Below, piece after piece: positions 24,180 through 33,207 of a stretch of DNA of 64,000 bases. The notes below the pieces were generated by a model that made no database searches, was not told where the DNA came from, and saw nothing but the letters and a program-made list of their open reading frames with translations. A program made the position numbers and the translations under genes. This DNA comes from Flavobacterium sp. FEMGT703F (GTDB lineage: Bacteria; Bacteroidota; Bacteroidia; Flavobacteriales; Flavobacteriaceae): contig PGCN01000018.1 in NCBI GenBank assembly GCA_002786385.1, forward strand, positions 124,001 through 188,000. The letters are read 5' to 3'. Position 1 is the first letter of the stretch, and every line of letters starts with the position of its first letter.

Positions 24180-26604
24180 ATTTTAAATATTTCAAGACGT
24201 CTAATCGGGTGGCTTGATACGCTCGTGAAAGCACTACTAAGAGTGTCAATAGCAATAAAACGACAAACCCAACAACGAATGGCATAAAACTGATTTCAAT
24301 GCGGAAAGCAAAATTTTCCAACCATTTGTTGAGTAAATAATACACCGGAAATAGTGCGATGGCAAACCCAATCAAACAAAAAATGATATACTGTTTGGAT
24401 AGTTCTTTGAGCAAAACTCCGGTTTCTGCGCCTAGGGTTTTGCGGATGGCAATTTCTTTCATACGTCGCTGAATAGAATAGGAAGCCAAGGCAAACAAAC
24501 CAAAAAGCGCAATCAGAATTACGATAACATTCAGCAATGAAAACAAGTTTTTTTGTTTGACGTAAGTCTCGTAAGTCCGCGCATACGCCTTGTCTACAAA
24601 ATCATAACTGAACGGATATTCTGTGTCGACTTTTTTAGTCCAGAATTTTTCAATCTCTGCTAAGGTCTGCTCCGGATTATCTCCACTAATTTTGACATGA
24701 ATTTTACTCGCGTTTTGCAACATCCAATCGATGGTTTTGAAGTGGAAAAACACCATCGGCGGAATCTCCGCTTGCGGCCCGAACAGGTTGAAATCTTTAA
24801 CCACTCCGATAATCTTGAGTTTATTGCCGTTCCAATCCACTTCTTTCCCGATTGGGTTTTTCTCGTTCATCATCTTCAAAGTGGTTTCGTTAATTAACAT
24901 CGAATTGATGGTGTCGGAAGCTATTTTATCCGACAAAAAGCGGCCTTCTTTGAGTTGAATTTGCATCATTTCCAACATCCCGAAATCGACACCCATATTA
25001 CGGCCTTGAATCGTATTTTCTTTGTAAACAAAACTCGACGTAGAACCATTGGTTGAGCCAAAAGAAAACGCACCGGTAGACACTTGCGCCACGCCTTTTA
25101 TTTTAGACACTTCGGCTTTAATCAAATTATAGCGATTGGTGAGTTTGGCCAAGTAATCTTTCTCGCGCCAATCGTAGGGATTTCGATAGGAAATGGCGAC
25201 AACTTTATCGCCTTTAAAACCCAAATCTTTGGTGCTGATGTATTGGATTTGTTGGTAAACAATATAGGAACCGATAATAAAGAACGTGGCAATCGAAAAC
25301 TGCAATATCAACATTGTATTTCTGAGCCAAATGCCGCTTTTGCTTCGCCCGAAATTGCCTTTCAACACTTTTAAAGTTTCAAAATTGGACACATAAATCG
25401 CCGGAAAAATGCCTGCTAAAACAATAGTCAAAACAAAAATCAAAATCAATTGCCCATAAAATTGATTGCCATGAATGAGTAACTTCTTGCCCAAAAACTC
25501 ATTGTAATAAGGCAAAGAAAGTTCCACCAACACCAACGACAGCAAAATGGCAAACAACACGGTAAGTACCGTTTCAAACAAAAATTGCTTGACAATATTG
25601 CCTTTGGAAGCGCCTAAAATTTTACGAACACCAACTTCTTTCGCTCTTTTGATGGCATTGGCTGTGGCTAAATTGACATAGTTCACTATCGACAAGACTA
25701 AAATCAAAACTGACAAACCCAGCATAATCAGCAAAAACTGATAGTTGCCTTTGCCCTCCGCATAGCCTTCGGTAATGGCGTGTAAACGGGCGTCTTTGAG
25801 TGGTTCTAAAATGATTTGGGTTTTGCCCGGACCATTTTTTTTCATCCATTCGGCTATGGTTAACCCTTCTTCTTTGGCCCAACGAACCGCTCGATTTTCG
25901 TGAAGAATTTTCACCATACGAGCGCTTACTTTGTCTTTGTCGGCCGGGTTTTTGAGTTTTAACAACAAGCCGTAATTGAAGTTACCCCAATTGTCCTTGT
26001 TTTCTACCAATCGGCCGTCCATCAAACAAGTAACGGCATTCGGAGCCATAGAGGATTTTCCGGGAATAGTATAAACACCTCTTACCACTAATTTTCGGCC
26101 TGAGTAAGTCACCATTTTACCTATCGGCTCTTCTGAACCGAATAATCGTTCCGCTGTTTTATCAGAAATAGCAATACTGGCATTGTCTTGCAAAGCACTT
26201 TTTGCCGTTCCTTTGATAAAGGTAAACGGAAAGAACTCGAAGAATGTTTTTTGGGCATCGGTAATCTTAACGATTTCCTTTTTGTTTTGGTACTGAATGA
26301 TTTCTTCAAAATACCAATTGTCGAAATAACAATATGTGTCTAATTCAGGGAAATCTTTTTTGAAATAGGGTTCGAACGCTGCTACATTACTTGCCCAATA
26401 ATCGTCTTCGCTGACTTTACTAATAGATTCAAAAACCTTTTCTTTCTCGGGATTCCAAGCATTGTAACTGTGCTCATCGTTCCAATACAAAATGGCAAAA
26501 ATGAGTCCGGCTATTCCAATGCTTAATCCTAAAACATTCAAAGCCGTAAAAAGCTTGTTGTTTTTGATTTGGAATAAAAAAATGTGTAACCAGTTTTGTA
26601 ACAT
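24172..26604 (-). CDS. FtsX/MacB-type ABC transporter permease with duplicated core
   Basis: 810 residues, the large Bacteroidota form. Architecture: TM1 (about 20-40), periplasmic MacB_PCD domain, FtsX core with three TM segments near 285-415 (LIMLGLSVLILVLSIVNYVN, AIKRAKEVGVRKILGAS), then a second TM-PCD-FtsX half from about 430 with the repeat signature RRMKEIAIRKTLGAE. The ATPase is encoded by a separate gene in the same operon. MacB-like systems use mechanotransmission to push substrates from the periplasm through TolC. Substrate unknown. Confidence 0.95.
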   Translation of the reverse strand: MLQNWLHIFLFQIKNNKLFTALNVLGLSIGIAGLIFAILYWNDEHSYNAWNPEKEKVFESISKVSEDDYWASNVAAFEPYFKKDFPELDTYCYFDNWYFEEIIQYQNKKEIVKITDAQKTFFEFFPFTFIKGTAKSALQDNASIAISDKTAERLFGSEEPIGKMVTYSGRKLVVRGVYTIPGKSSMAPNAVTCLMDGRLVENKDNWGNFNYGLLLKLKNPADKDKVSARMVKILHENRAVRWAKEEGLTIAEWMKKNGPGKTQIILEPLKDARLHAITEGYAEGKGNYQFLLIMLGLSVLILVLSIVNYVNLATANAIKRAKEVGVRKILGASKGNIVKQFLFETVLTVLFAILLSLVLVELSLPYYNEFLGKKLLIHGNQFYGQLILIFVLTIVLAGIFPAIYVSNFETLKVLKGNFGRSKSGIWLRNTMLILQFSIATFFIIGSYIVYQQIQYISTKDLGFKGDKVVAISYRNPYDWREKDYLAKLTNRYNLIKAEVSKIKGVAQVSTGAFSFGSTNGSTSSFVYKENTIQGRNMGVDFGMLEMMQIQLKEGRFLSDKIASDTINSMLINETTLKMMNEKNPIGKEVDWNGNKLKIIGVVKDFNLFGPQAEIPPMVFFHFKTIDWMLQNASKIHVKISGDNPEQTLAEIEKFWTKKVDTEYPFSYDFVDKAYARTYETYVKQKNLFSLLNVIVILIALFGLFALASYSIQRRMKEIAIRKTLGAETGVLLKELSKQYIIFCLIGFAIALFPVYYLLNKWLENFAFRIEISFMPFVVGFVVLLLLTLLVVLSRAYQATRLDVLKYLKYE

Positions 26605-26631
26605 GATTTGTTCGTTTTTTGATGATGATGA

Positions 26632-27417
26632 TTATCGTTTGTTCACAGAACCCGAAGAACTTTTATCGGTATTCACTTGAAAAGGGTTGCCGAAATAATC
26701 CACGCTACTGCTGGAAGTGGCTGTGGCATCTAATGATTTGGAAGCAAAAACAGTTACATCGGCTGAACTGCTAGCTCTTACCGTTACTTCTTCAGCCACT
26801 AAATCCTTGGCATTACAATCGGCTGAACTGCTGGCTTTGATGGTAACTTTATCGGCTTTTCCCATCAAATCGCAATCGGCTGAGCTGCTGACTTCAACTG
26901 CCACATTTTTGGCATTGACTTTTCCTTTAAAATTTCCGCTTGAAGAGACATCGACTTGCAAATCGGTACAATCAAAAGTTCCGAAAACTGTCGCCGACGA
27001 ACTGGCAGCCACTTCCAATTGGTCCACCGAATTTAGGTTTTCCAATTTCACACTGGCCGAAGAACTCGCTTTGATGGCTGTAAGTGCTTTGCCGGTGATG
27101 TATACTTTTAAAACTTTAAAACGCATTCCGTTGATGTTTTTTCCTTTACCGGTGCCGTAGCTGTAGTCTTCTTTGGAATTATTATCAACATACACTTTGA
27201 GGGTTTGGCCTTCTACCTCTGTTTTGATGTAGGCTAATTTTTCATTGTCATCGGTTTCTACTTTCACGCTTTGTGTGGTTGATACCGTATAAAAAACTTC
27301 AATGCCGTGAGAGGCTTTCAACTTGGAAAACTCGGCTACCGTTCTGTTTTCAGACACTTGTCCGAAAGCTATTAAACCCAATAAAAAGGCGATGGTTGTG
27401 GTGATAATTTTAAACAT
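26632..27417 (-). CDS. Exported GIN-domain (DUF2807) protein with ASSSA repeats
   Basis: 261 residues. Signal peptide MFKIITTTIAFLLGLIAFGQ. The remainder is a DUF2807 beta-helix-like domain: about seven turns each carry a near-identical ASSSA or SSSAD box (KASSSASVKLENL, AASSSATVFGTF, SSSADCDLMGKAD, KASSSADCNAKDL, RASSSADVTVFAS). Such proteins are usually cell-envelope; a function in export is not established, but its place between the ATPase and the permease, with gaps of 24-27 bp, says it is transcribed and probably used with the transporter. Confidence 0.9.
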   Translation of the reverse strand: MFKIITTTIAFLLGLIAFGQVSENRTVAEFSKLKASHGIEVFYTVSTTQSVKVETDDNEKLAYIKTEVEGQTLKVYVDNNSKEDYSYGTGKGKNINGMRFKVLKVYITGKALTAIKASSSASVKLENLNSVDQLEVAASSSATVFGTFDCTDLQVDVSSSGNFKGKVNAKNVAVEVSSSADCDLMGKADKVTIKASSSADCNAKDLVAEEVTVRASSSADVTVFASKSLDATATSSSSVDYFGNPFQVNTDKSSSGSVNKR

Positions 27418-27441
27418 AATAATGATTTTTAAAAGTGATGA

Positions 27442-28143
27442 TTAAGACACAAAAACATCGACGTTTCTGCTGTTTGTTTTTTCAGAAAGTACCATACCGT
27501 CTTTCATGATAATGGTGCGTTGCGAAAACGAAGCGTCGTAATCAGAATGCGTTACCATTAGAATGGTCGAGCCGTTGGCGTGCAAATCGGTGAGTAATTC
27601 CATGACCTCGTTCCCATTTTTACTGTCGAGGTTTCCGGTAGGTTCATCGGCCAAAATAATTTTCGGATCATTGATTAAAGCTCTGGCCACGGCTACTCTT
27701 TGTTGTTGACCGCCGGAAAGCTGCTGCGGATAATGTTTTAAGCGATGTGAAATTCCTAAACGCTCGGCTATCGCGGCTACTTTTTGCTTTCTTTCGGAAG
27801 CCGGAACATTGTTGTAAATCAACGGTAATTCGATGTTGTCAAATACCGACAACTCATCAATCAGGTTGAAATTTTGGAAGATGAACCCAATATTTTGCTT
27901 TCTGATTTTGGATTTTTCTTGTTCGTTTAAGCCGGTCATCTCTTGATTAAGGAGTTGATAGTTTCCGGAAGTAGCACTGTCTAAAAGGCCAACGATATTC
28001 AACAGCGTCGATTTTCCGCTGCCCGAGGCACCCATAATGGTAACAAATTCGCCTTGATTGATTGTGATTGAAACTTCGCTTAGGGCTTTGGTTTCGACTT
28101 CTTCGGTTCTGAAAACCTTGGAAAGATTTTGAATGTGTATCAT
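27442..28143 (-). CDS. ABC transporter ATP-binding protein (MacB/LolD class)
   Basis: 233 residues. Complete nucleotide-binding domain: Walker A GASGSGKST, Q-loop FQNFNLID, signature LSGGQQQRVAVARAL, Walker B IILADEPTGNLDS, and H-loop MVTHSDYD. This is the separate energy subunit for the permease at 24172. The MacB/LolD subclass is recognised from TGNLDS and the LLNIVGLLDSATSG stretch. Part of the five-gene operon. Confidence 0.96.
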   Translation of the reverse strand: MIHIQNLSKVFRTEEVETKALSEVSITINQGEFVTIMGASGSGKSTLLNIVGLLDSATSGNYQLLNQEMTGLNEQEKSKIRKQNIGFIFQNFNLIDELSVFDNIELPLIYNNVPASERKQKVAAIAERLGISHRLKHYPQQLSGGQQQRVAVARALINDPKIILADEPTGNLDSKNGNEVMELLTDLHANGSTILMVTHSDYDASFSQRTIIMKDGMVLSEKTNSRNVDVFVS

Positions 28144-28166
28144 AGTGTTCGTTTTTTGATTTAGAT

Positions 28167-29405
28167 TTATTCGATATTGAGTACCTCAGCTTCCAAATAA
28201 TCTCGATATGTAGAAGTAATTACTTTGTCGCCGGGTTGTAATCCTTTGGTAATTTCGTAATATAACGGATTTTCTCTGCCGATGGTGATGTTGCGTCTTT
28301 CGGCTTTATTGCCATTGACTACAAAGATCCATTTTCCGGCGGTTTCTTGGTAGAAAGTGCCTTTAGAAAGTACAATCGATTTTGTTTTTTCAGATAAATT
28401 CAGTCGCACACTGAAACTCAATCCTTGTTTCAAATCGAGTTGCTCATTGCCGCTGAAATTCAACTCAACTTGAAACTTCCCGCCTTTGATTTCGGGTATT
28501 ACTTTGGCAATTACCACAGCTACTTCTTGACCGTTAAAATCGACGGTTCCTTTTTGCCCTTGTATTACTTTCGGCAAATAAAATTCGTCCACATCGGCTA
28601 ATAATTTATAGCCTTTCATCACATCAATTTTACCCAAAGTTTGGCCTTGTTGGTAGGTTTGGCCTAACACCGGTTCAAACGAAGACAATCGGCCTGAAAG
28701 CGGGGCCATCACTAAAAAATTCTTTTTATTGGCACGCAAAACACCCAAACTTTTTTCCATGATACCGATGGATTGATTGAGCTGTCCGATTTGAATTTGA
28801 TTGGCTTGTTTTTCCTTAGTCACACTTTGTTTGATGATGTTCATGCGCTCTTTTTGAAAGCGAAAATTCTCTTGGGTTTTTTCCCAATCGTTTTTGGCTA
28901 AAATTTCCTGGTCAAATAATTTTTTATGCAAATCATACAAGTTTTTGGCATCTTGGTAATCGTGTTCAATCGATACTAAATCCTTAGCCAAATTCAACTC
29001 TTGGTTGCGCAAATCCAATTTGGCTTTGTTGAGATTATTAATTTGTTCGATAATAGCCGTTTCCTGTTGCATATAATTCAACTCGGTATTCGGATTGTAT
29101 AACCTTGCCAAAGGTTGGCCTTGGGTTACTTTATCGCCGTTACTCACAAAAATTTCTTGTACGGAACCGCCTTCGACTATGTTGACTAAAATCGAATTCA
29201 TAGGTTCTACTCGGGCTTGCAACACCATAAAATCTTCAAAAAAGTCAGATTCTACGGTTTTGATAGTGATTTCGCTTTGGGCTACATTATAGGCTCTTTT
29301 TTTGGTTATCATGGCATAAGCGGCATAACCCAAAATAAGTGCCGCTAAAACCGCTGCGGTCAGATACTTTTTTTTGTTATTTTTACGTTCGAGGATGGTG
29401 TCCAT
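28167..29405 (-). CDS. HlyD/MacA-type periplasmic adaptor subunit
   Basis: 412 residues. One N-terminal membrane anchor (about 15-33, YLTAAVLAALILGYAAYAM), a biotinyl-lipoyl split domain (VNIVEGGSVQEIFVSNGDKV and later MAPLSGRLSSFEPVLGQTY), a long coiled-coil hairpin between them (about 120-230), then beta-barrel and membrane-proximal domains. It joins the inner membrane permease to TolC. First gene of the operon; the region upstream contains the sigma-54-like box and paired palindromes. Confidence 0.95.
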   Translation of the reverse strand: MDTILERKNNKKKYLTAAVLAALILGYAAYAMITKKRAYNVAQSEITIKTVESDFFEDFMVLQARVEPMNSILVNIVEGGSVQEIFVSNGDKVTQGQPLARLYNPNTELNYMQQETAIIEQINNLNKAKLDLRNQELNLAKDLVSIEHDYQDAKNLYDLHKKLFDQEILAKNDWEKTQENFRFQKERMNIIKQSVTKEKQANQIQIGQLNQSIGIMEKSLGVLRANKKNFLVMAPLSGRLSSFEPVLGQTYQQGQTLGKIDVMKGYKLLADVDEFYLPKVIQGQKGTVDFNGQEVAVVIAKVIPEIKGGKFQVELNFSGNEQLDLKQGLSFSVRLNLSEKTKSIVLSKGTFYQETAGKWIFVVNGNKAERRNITIGRENPLYYEITKGLQPGDKVITSTYRDYLEAEVLNIE

Positions 29406-29429
29406 TGTAACTATTTTAGTACGAGTGTG

Positions 29430-29445
29430 TACAATTTTGTGCCAA
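29430..29445 (-). promoter_or_regulatory. Sigma-54-like promoter of the efflux operon (imperfect)
   Basis: Minus strand TTGGCAC (29445-29439) is an exact -24 element; the -12 part reads TTGTA (29434-29430) instead of TTGCA, and the distance between the GG and the -12 G is 9 rather than 10 nt. The start at 29405 would be about 12-15 nt after the predicted transcript start. The adjacent activator gene supports it; the spacing argues for caution. Confidence 0.45.
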
Positions 29446-29504
29446 AGTTTTAAAATTTACAAAACGCTGTTTTTAAGCAATTTACAGCTGAATAAAAAAT
29501 ACAA

Positions 29505-29542
29505 GTGTTCATAATCGAACACCATTTGTCCGAAACCGAACA
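29505..29542. promoter_or_regulatory. Two palindromic activator sites, 21 bp apart
   Basis: Site 1 GTGTTCATAATCGAACAC (29505-29522) has perfect 6-bp arms. Site 2 TGTCCGAAACCGAACA (29527-29542) shares 12 of 16 bases with site 1. Their starts are 21 bp apart, two helical turns, and they lie 60-110 bp upstream of the -24 box: the layout of enhancer sites for an NtrC-type activator, whose gene begins at 29568. Confidence 0.65.
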
Positions 29543-29567
29543 GTGATTTGAAATACCTGCTGCTTCA

Positions 29568-30914
29568 ATGAAAAAAACAAACGCCAACATTTTAGTCATA
29601 GACGACCAAGAAGACATTCTTTTTGCGGCCAAAATGCTCTTGAAAAAACACTTTGAGACGATTTTTACACTCAACAATCCGAAAAATGTCCTTCGATTGT
29701 TATCGGAAAACGACATAGATGTGGTGTTATTGGACATGAATTACCGCATCGGATTTGAAGATGGTCGCGAAGGCTTGTACTTTTTAAAAGAAATCAAAAC
29801 ACTTTCGCCTAAAACCATCGTCATCTTAATGACAGCCTTCGGAAAAGTGGAAACCGCTGTAGAAGGCTTGAAAAATGGAGCTTTTGATTATGTATTGAAA
29901 CCTTGGGAAAACGAAAAACTATTACAAACCGTTAAACTCGCCGTAGAAGAATCCAGAAAAGTGAAAAAGAAAACGGATCAAAATACTTTAACGGATTCAT
30001 TTTTTATCGGGCAATCTAACTTGATCCAAAAGGCTTATGCTTTGGGTGAAAAAGTAGCTAAAACCGATGCCAATGTCCTGATTTTGGGTGAAAACGGCAC
30101 TGGAAAATTTGTGATGGCGCAGTACATTCACCAACAGTCTAATCGAAAAAACAATGTGTTTGTGCATGTCGATTTGGGTTCGTTAAACGATAATATTTTT
30201 GAAAGCGAATTGTTCGGTTATGCCAAAGGTGCGTTTACCGATGCCAAAGCCGATACCGCCGGACGTTTTGAAAATGCGCAGAACGGTACCATTTTCCTGG
30301 ATGAAATTGGGAATGTGCCTTTACATTTGCAATCGAAATTGTTGCAAGTCATCCAAACCAAAACCGTGACTCGTTTGGGCGAATCAAAGCCGCGTCCGCT
30401 GAATGTGAGAATCATCACAGCTACCAATTTGAACTTGAAGGAAGAAGTCACCCAAAAAAACTTCCGCGAAGATTTGTATTATCGCATTAATACTATGGAA
30501 ATTACCTTGCCGTCCTTGAAAGAACGCAAAGAAGACAAGATTCCGTTGGCCCAATTTTTATTGGATAAAATGATCGCCAAATACAACCGAAACAAAATTG
30601 TGTACAGCGAGAGAGCTTTGGAACAAATGGAGAAACACGCATGGAACGGCAACATCCGCGAGATGGAAAACCGCATTGAACGCGCGGTGATTTTGTGTGA
30701 CAACAACACGATTTCGGCGGCCGATTTAGACTTAGATCTGGTTACAATTTACGAAAGCAAAGACGATTTGCCGCTGTCGGATGTAGAGAAAAACACCATT
30801 GAAAAAGTGTTGGTCAAACACGGTTATAACATCAGCAAATCAGCGGAAGAACTAGGTTTGTCGCGTGCCGCTTTGTACCGAAGAATGGAAAAATACAATA
30901 TCAATCCGGAATAA
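29568..30914 (+). CDS. Sigma-54-dependent response regulator (NtrC/AtoC family)
   Basis: 448 residues. Receiver domain (1-125) with phosphoryl acceptor D56 (VLLDMNY). AAA+ domain with Walker A GENGTGK (174-180), sigma-54 contact loop GAFTDA (221-226; the usual form is GAFTGA), Walker B GTIFLDEIGN, and R-finger region. Fis-type HTH at the C-terminus (ISKSAEELGLSRAALYRRM). It opens sigma-54 promoters and is expected to control the divergent efflux operon. Its stop codon is directly followed by the kinase ATG. Confidence 0.96.
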   Translation: MKKTNANILVIDDQEDILFAAKMLLKKHFETIFTLNNPKNVLRLLSENDIDVVLLDMNYRIGFEDGREGLYFLKEIKTLSPKTIVILMTAFGKVETAVEGLKNGAFDYVLKPWENEKLLQTVKLAVEESRKVKKKTDQNTLTDSFFIGQSNLIQKAYALGEKVAKTDANVLILGENGTGKFVMAQYIHQQSNRKNNVFVHVDLGSLNDNIFESELFGYAKGAFTDAKADTAGRFENAQNGTIFLDEIGNVPLHLQSKLLQVIQTKTVTRLGESKPRPLNVRIITATNLNLKEEVTQKNFREDLYYRINTMEITLPSLKERKEDKIPLAQFLLDKMIAKYNRNKIVYSERALEQMEKHAWNGNIREMENRIERAVILCDNNTISAADLDLDLVTIYESKDDLPLSDVEKNTIEKVLVKHGYNISKSAEELGLSRAALYRRMEKYNINPE

Positions 30915-32246
30915 ATGTTTAAAAATTACAAACTCTACCAACTGCTTTTCTTCCGCCTAATTTTGGTGGTTTTTTGTGTTGGGCTAAGCATTTATTTGTT
31001 TTCCGAAGATTTGATTTACACCGGATTGTTTTCGGGTTTTGTTACTTTTTTGTTGCTGACCGAATTGTACTTTTTTCTGCGCAATGCGTTTTTGGTGTTT
31101 GACCGAACTATTGCATCGATTTTGCAAAACGATTTTTCAGCCGATTTTTCCCAACACAAATCCTATCACAACTACGCCAGTTTGTTTCAGTTGTATGGAA
31201 AACTCAAAGAAAAACAGCACGAACAACTTTCGAAAGACCTGATTTATCGGTCGATTCTAAACAACATCGAAATCGGCATCATCATCTTACAAAAAGAAAA
31301 CGAATCATGGAACATCTTTTTGATGAACGATTATTTCTCGAAGCATTTTGAAGTGCCGAAAGTTTCCAGATGGCATTATTTGAAAAACCAATTGCCATCG
31401 CTTTGCGAGATTATTGAAGCACAAGATTTTCAGGAAATGAAAACCTCATTGCAAATCAGGGTTAACAAACAAGACACCCAAACTTTCCTCATCCAAACCT
31501 CAGCAACCAAGACTTTTGACCAAGAATACTACATTATTTTATTGGATAGCATTCAGAAAGTAGTAGAGAAAAAAGAAAAAGAAGCTTGGATTAATTTGAT
31601 GAAAGTCATTTCACACGAATTGTTGAATTCGCTCACACCAATTCGCTCGCTTTCGCAAAATTTAAACGAATTGGTCCAACAAGAAAGTTTGTCGGCCGAA
31701 GATTTGGAAGACATCAAACAAAGCGTAGCCACGATGCACAACCGCAGTAATCACCTGCAGGAATTTGTAGAAAGCTATCGAAAACTCGCCATGTTGCCAT
31801 CGCCTAAAAAAGAAAAAACGGAGCTATCGGAATTGGTGGAAAGCTGTTTGCAAATCATGCAACCTTTGTTCAAAAAGGAATCCATTGCCGTGGTTAACCA
31901 ACTGAACTTTAAACGATGGATTACAGTAGATCGTAACCAAATGGAGCAAGTGTTGATCAATTTGCTAACCAACAGCATGTATGCTTTAGAGGGAAAAGAC
32001 CAAAGAGAAATCAGCATTAGCGCTGAACTCAAAGAAAAACGCCTTTATCTTATTATTACTGATACCGGTGCCGGCATTGAACCCGAAATTGAAGATAAAA
32101 TTTTCCTGCCGTTCTTTACCACCCGAAAAGACGGTGCGGGCATCGGGCTGACTTTATCCAAAAACATCATCGAAGCGCACGGCGGCTATTTGGCTTTTGA
32201 AAATGGCGAAAACGGGACGAAGTTTACGGTTTGTTTGCTGGAGTAA
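30915..32246 (+). CDS. NtrY-like sensor histidine kinase
   Basis: 443 residues. Two membrane segments close together (about 10-28 and 36-55), so there is almost no periplasmic sensor loop; a PAS-like region (about 110-200), HisKA with H234 in ISHELLNSLTPIRSL, and HATPase with N-box LINLLTNSMYAL, G1 DTGAGIEPEIE and G2 GAGIGLTLS. Partner of the upstream regulator (zero spacing). The signal it reads is not apparent; with so short an external loop, sensing may be in the membrane, as for envelope-stress kinases. Confidence 0.94.
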   Translation: MFKNYKLYQLLFFRLILVVFCVGLSIYLFSEDLIYTGLFSGFVTFLLLTELYFFLRNAFLVFDRTIASILQNDFSADFSQHKSYHNYASLFQLYGKLKEKQHEQLSKDLIYRSILNNIEIGIIILQKENESWNIFLMNDYFSKHFEVPKVSRWHYLKNQLPSLCEIIEAQDFQEMKTSLQIRVNKQDTQTFLIQTSATKTFDQEYYIILLDSIQKVVEKKEKEAWINLMKVISHELLNSLTPIRSLSQNLNELVQQESLSAEDLEDIKQSVATMHNRSNHLQEFVESYRKLAMLPSPKKEKTELSELVESCLQIMQPLFKKESIAVVNQLNFKRWITVDRNQMEQVLINLLTNSMYALEGKDQREISISAELKEKRLYLIITDTGAGIEPEIEDKIFLPFFTTRKDGAGIGLTLSKNIIEAHGGYLAFENGENGTKFTVCLLE

Positions 32247-32252
32247 TATCGC

Positions 32253-32579
32253 TTACAATCGCTTAACCTCAGGCTGCCAAAAATGCTTTTCAAAATCGAC
32301 GATTTGGTTATCGACAACTTCGATGCCTTCGTTTTCCAACAATTGTTGCATCAAGTTAGTGCCGTCAAAATGGTGTTTCCCGGAAAGCATCCCAATGCGA
32401 TTGACTACTCGGTGCGCCGGAACATCATCGTGTCCGTGACTGGCATTCATCGCCCAACCAACCATACGTGCGGAACGAGCCGAACCTAGAGCTTTTGCAA
32501 TAGCGCCATAGGAAGTGACCTTTCCTTCGGGAATTTGGCGGACAATATCGTATACTCTTTCGAAAAAATTGTCTTCCAT
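32253..32579 (-). CDS. Alkyltransferase-like protein (MGMT fold without active Cys)
   Basis: 108 residues, MGMT C-terminal domain only. Fold motifs: IPEGKVTSYGAIAKALG and SARMVGWAMN (Arg finger region). Where MGMT has PCHRV, this has PAHRVV (54-59): A55 replaces the catalytic cysteine. ATL proteins bind O6-alkylguanine, flip it and recruit nucleotide excision repair instead of removing the alkyl group. Last gene of a tight minus-strand group with LysE (1 bp apart) and trmB. Confidence 0.93.
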   Translation of the reverse strand: MEDNFFERVYDIVRQIPEGKVTSYGAIAKALGSARSARMVGWAMNASHGHDDVPAHRVVNRIGMLSGKHHFDGTNLMQQLLENEGIEVVDNQIVDFEKHFWQPEVKRL

Positions 32580-32580
32580 T

Positions 32581-33207
32581 TTAATCGCAAAGAAGTTTTA
32601 TTAGCGTTACAATAGCCATGAAAGTGGTCACCGAACCAATGACATAATTGATGTTTCGCATTAAAAATTCGGTTTTCTTTTCAATCTTTTTAAAGGCGAC
32701 AATATACAAGTAAAAAACACTGAAAGAACCCAATACGACACCAGCTACAAAAGTCGCCACCGGAATTTTATCAAAACTAAAGTAACCTGCTGCGGCTAAA
32801 CCCATACTGGCAAACACGTAGAAAGGAATCGGCAATAAATTAAGCATCGAGAGCAACATACCAAAAAAGAAGCGGTTCGATTTGCCTTTGATTTTGGCTT
32901 CAGGTTTGATTTTCTTTGGCTTTTTGGCAATCCAGAAAAAATACACGCTCAATCCGGCAAAAATAAAGATACCAATTTCCTGTAAGGTCGCTACAATTTC
33001 TTGGTGTTGGCTGATGAATCGGGCGAACAAAACGGCAATAAAGGTTTGTACAAACACCACTACCGAAGCACCGACCGCAAAGCTAATCGCTTCGTTTTTA
33101 CCTTCTTGTAAACTGATTTTGGCTGCTGTCATGTTGATTAAACCCGGAAGTATAACCGCCAAAAAAGCAATGCAAAAACCCAATACAAGCGGCAAGAAGT
33201 TGGTCAT
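32581..33207 (-). CDS. LysE-family exporter
   Basis: 208 residues with about six membrane helices. The N-terminus (LVLGFCIAFLAVILPGLINMTAAKISLQEGKNEAI) matches the LysE/RhtB family, where the P-G-x(N/P) turn and the basic loop are conserved. These carriers export amino acids or small organic compounds; the substrate cannot be read. Sits between trmB and the ATL gene with 0-1 bp gaps, so all three share one transcript. Confidence 0.88.
   Translation of the reverse strand: MTNFLPLVLGFCIAFLAVILPGLINMTAAKISLQEGKNEAISFAVGASVVVFVQTFIAVLFARFISQHQEIVATLQEIGIFIFAGLSVYFFWIAKKPKKIKPEAKIKGKSNRFFFGMLLSMLNLLPIPFYVFASMGLAAAGYFSFDKIPVATFVAGVVLGSFSVFYLYIVAFKKIEKKTEFLMRNINYVIGSVTTFMAIVTLIKLLCD

Noticed and set aside
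26717..27160. Open frame of 147 codons on the plus strand opposite the GIN-domain gene
   Set aside because: It is a mirror of the repeated ASSSA codons; no signal, no family-like pattern, and the minus frame has signal peptide and operon context.
32197..32439. Plus-strand frame overlapping the kinase end and the ATL gene
   Set aside because: Cysteine- and serine-rich shadow with no family signature; the minus-strand ATL frame is well supported.
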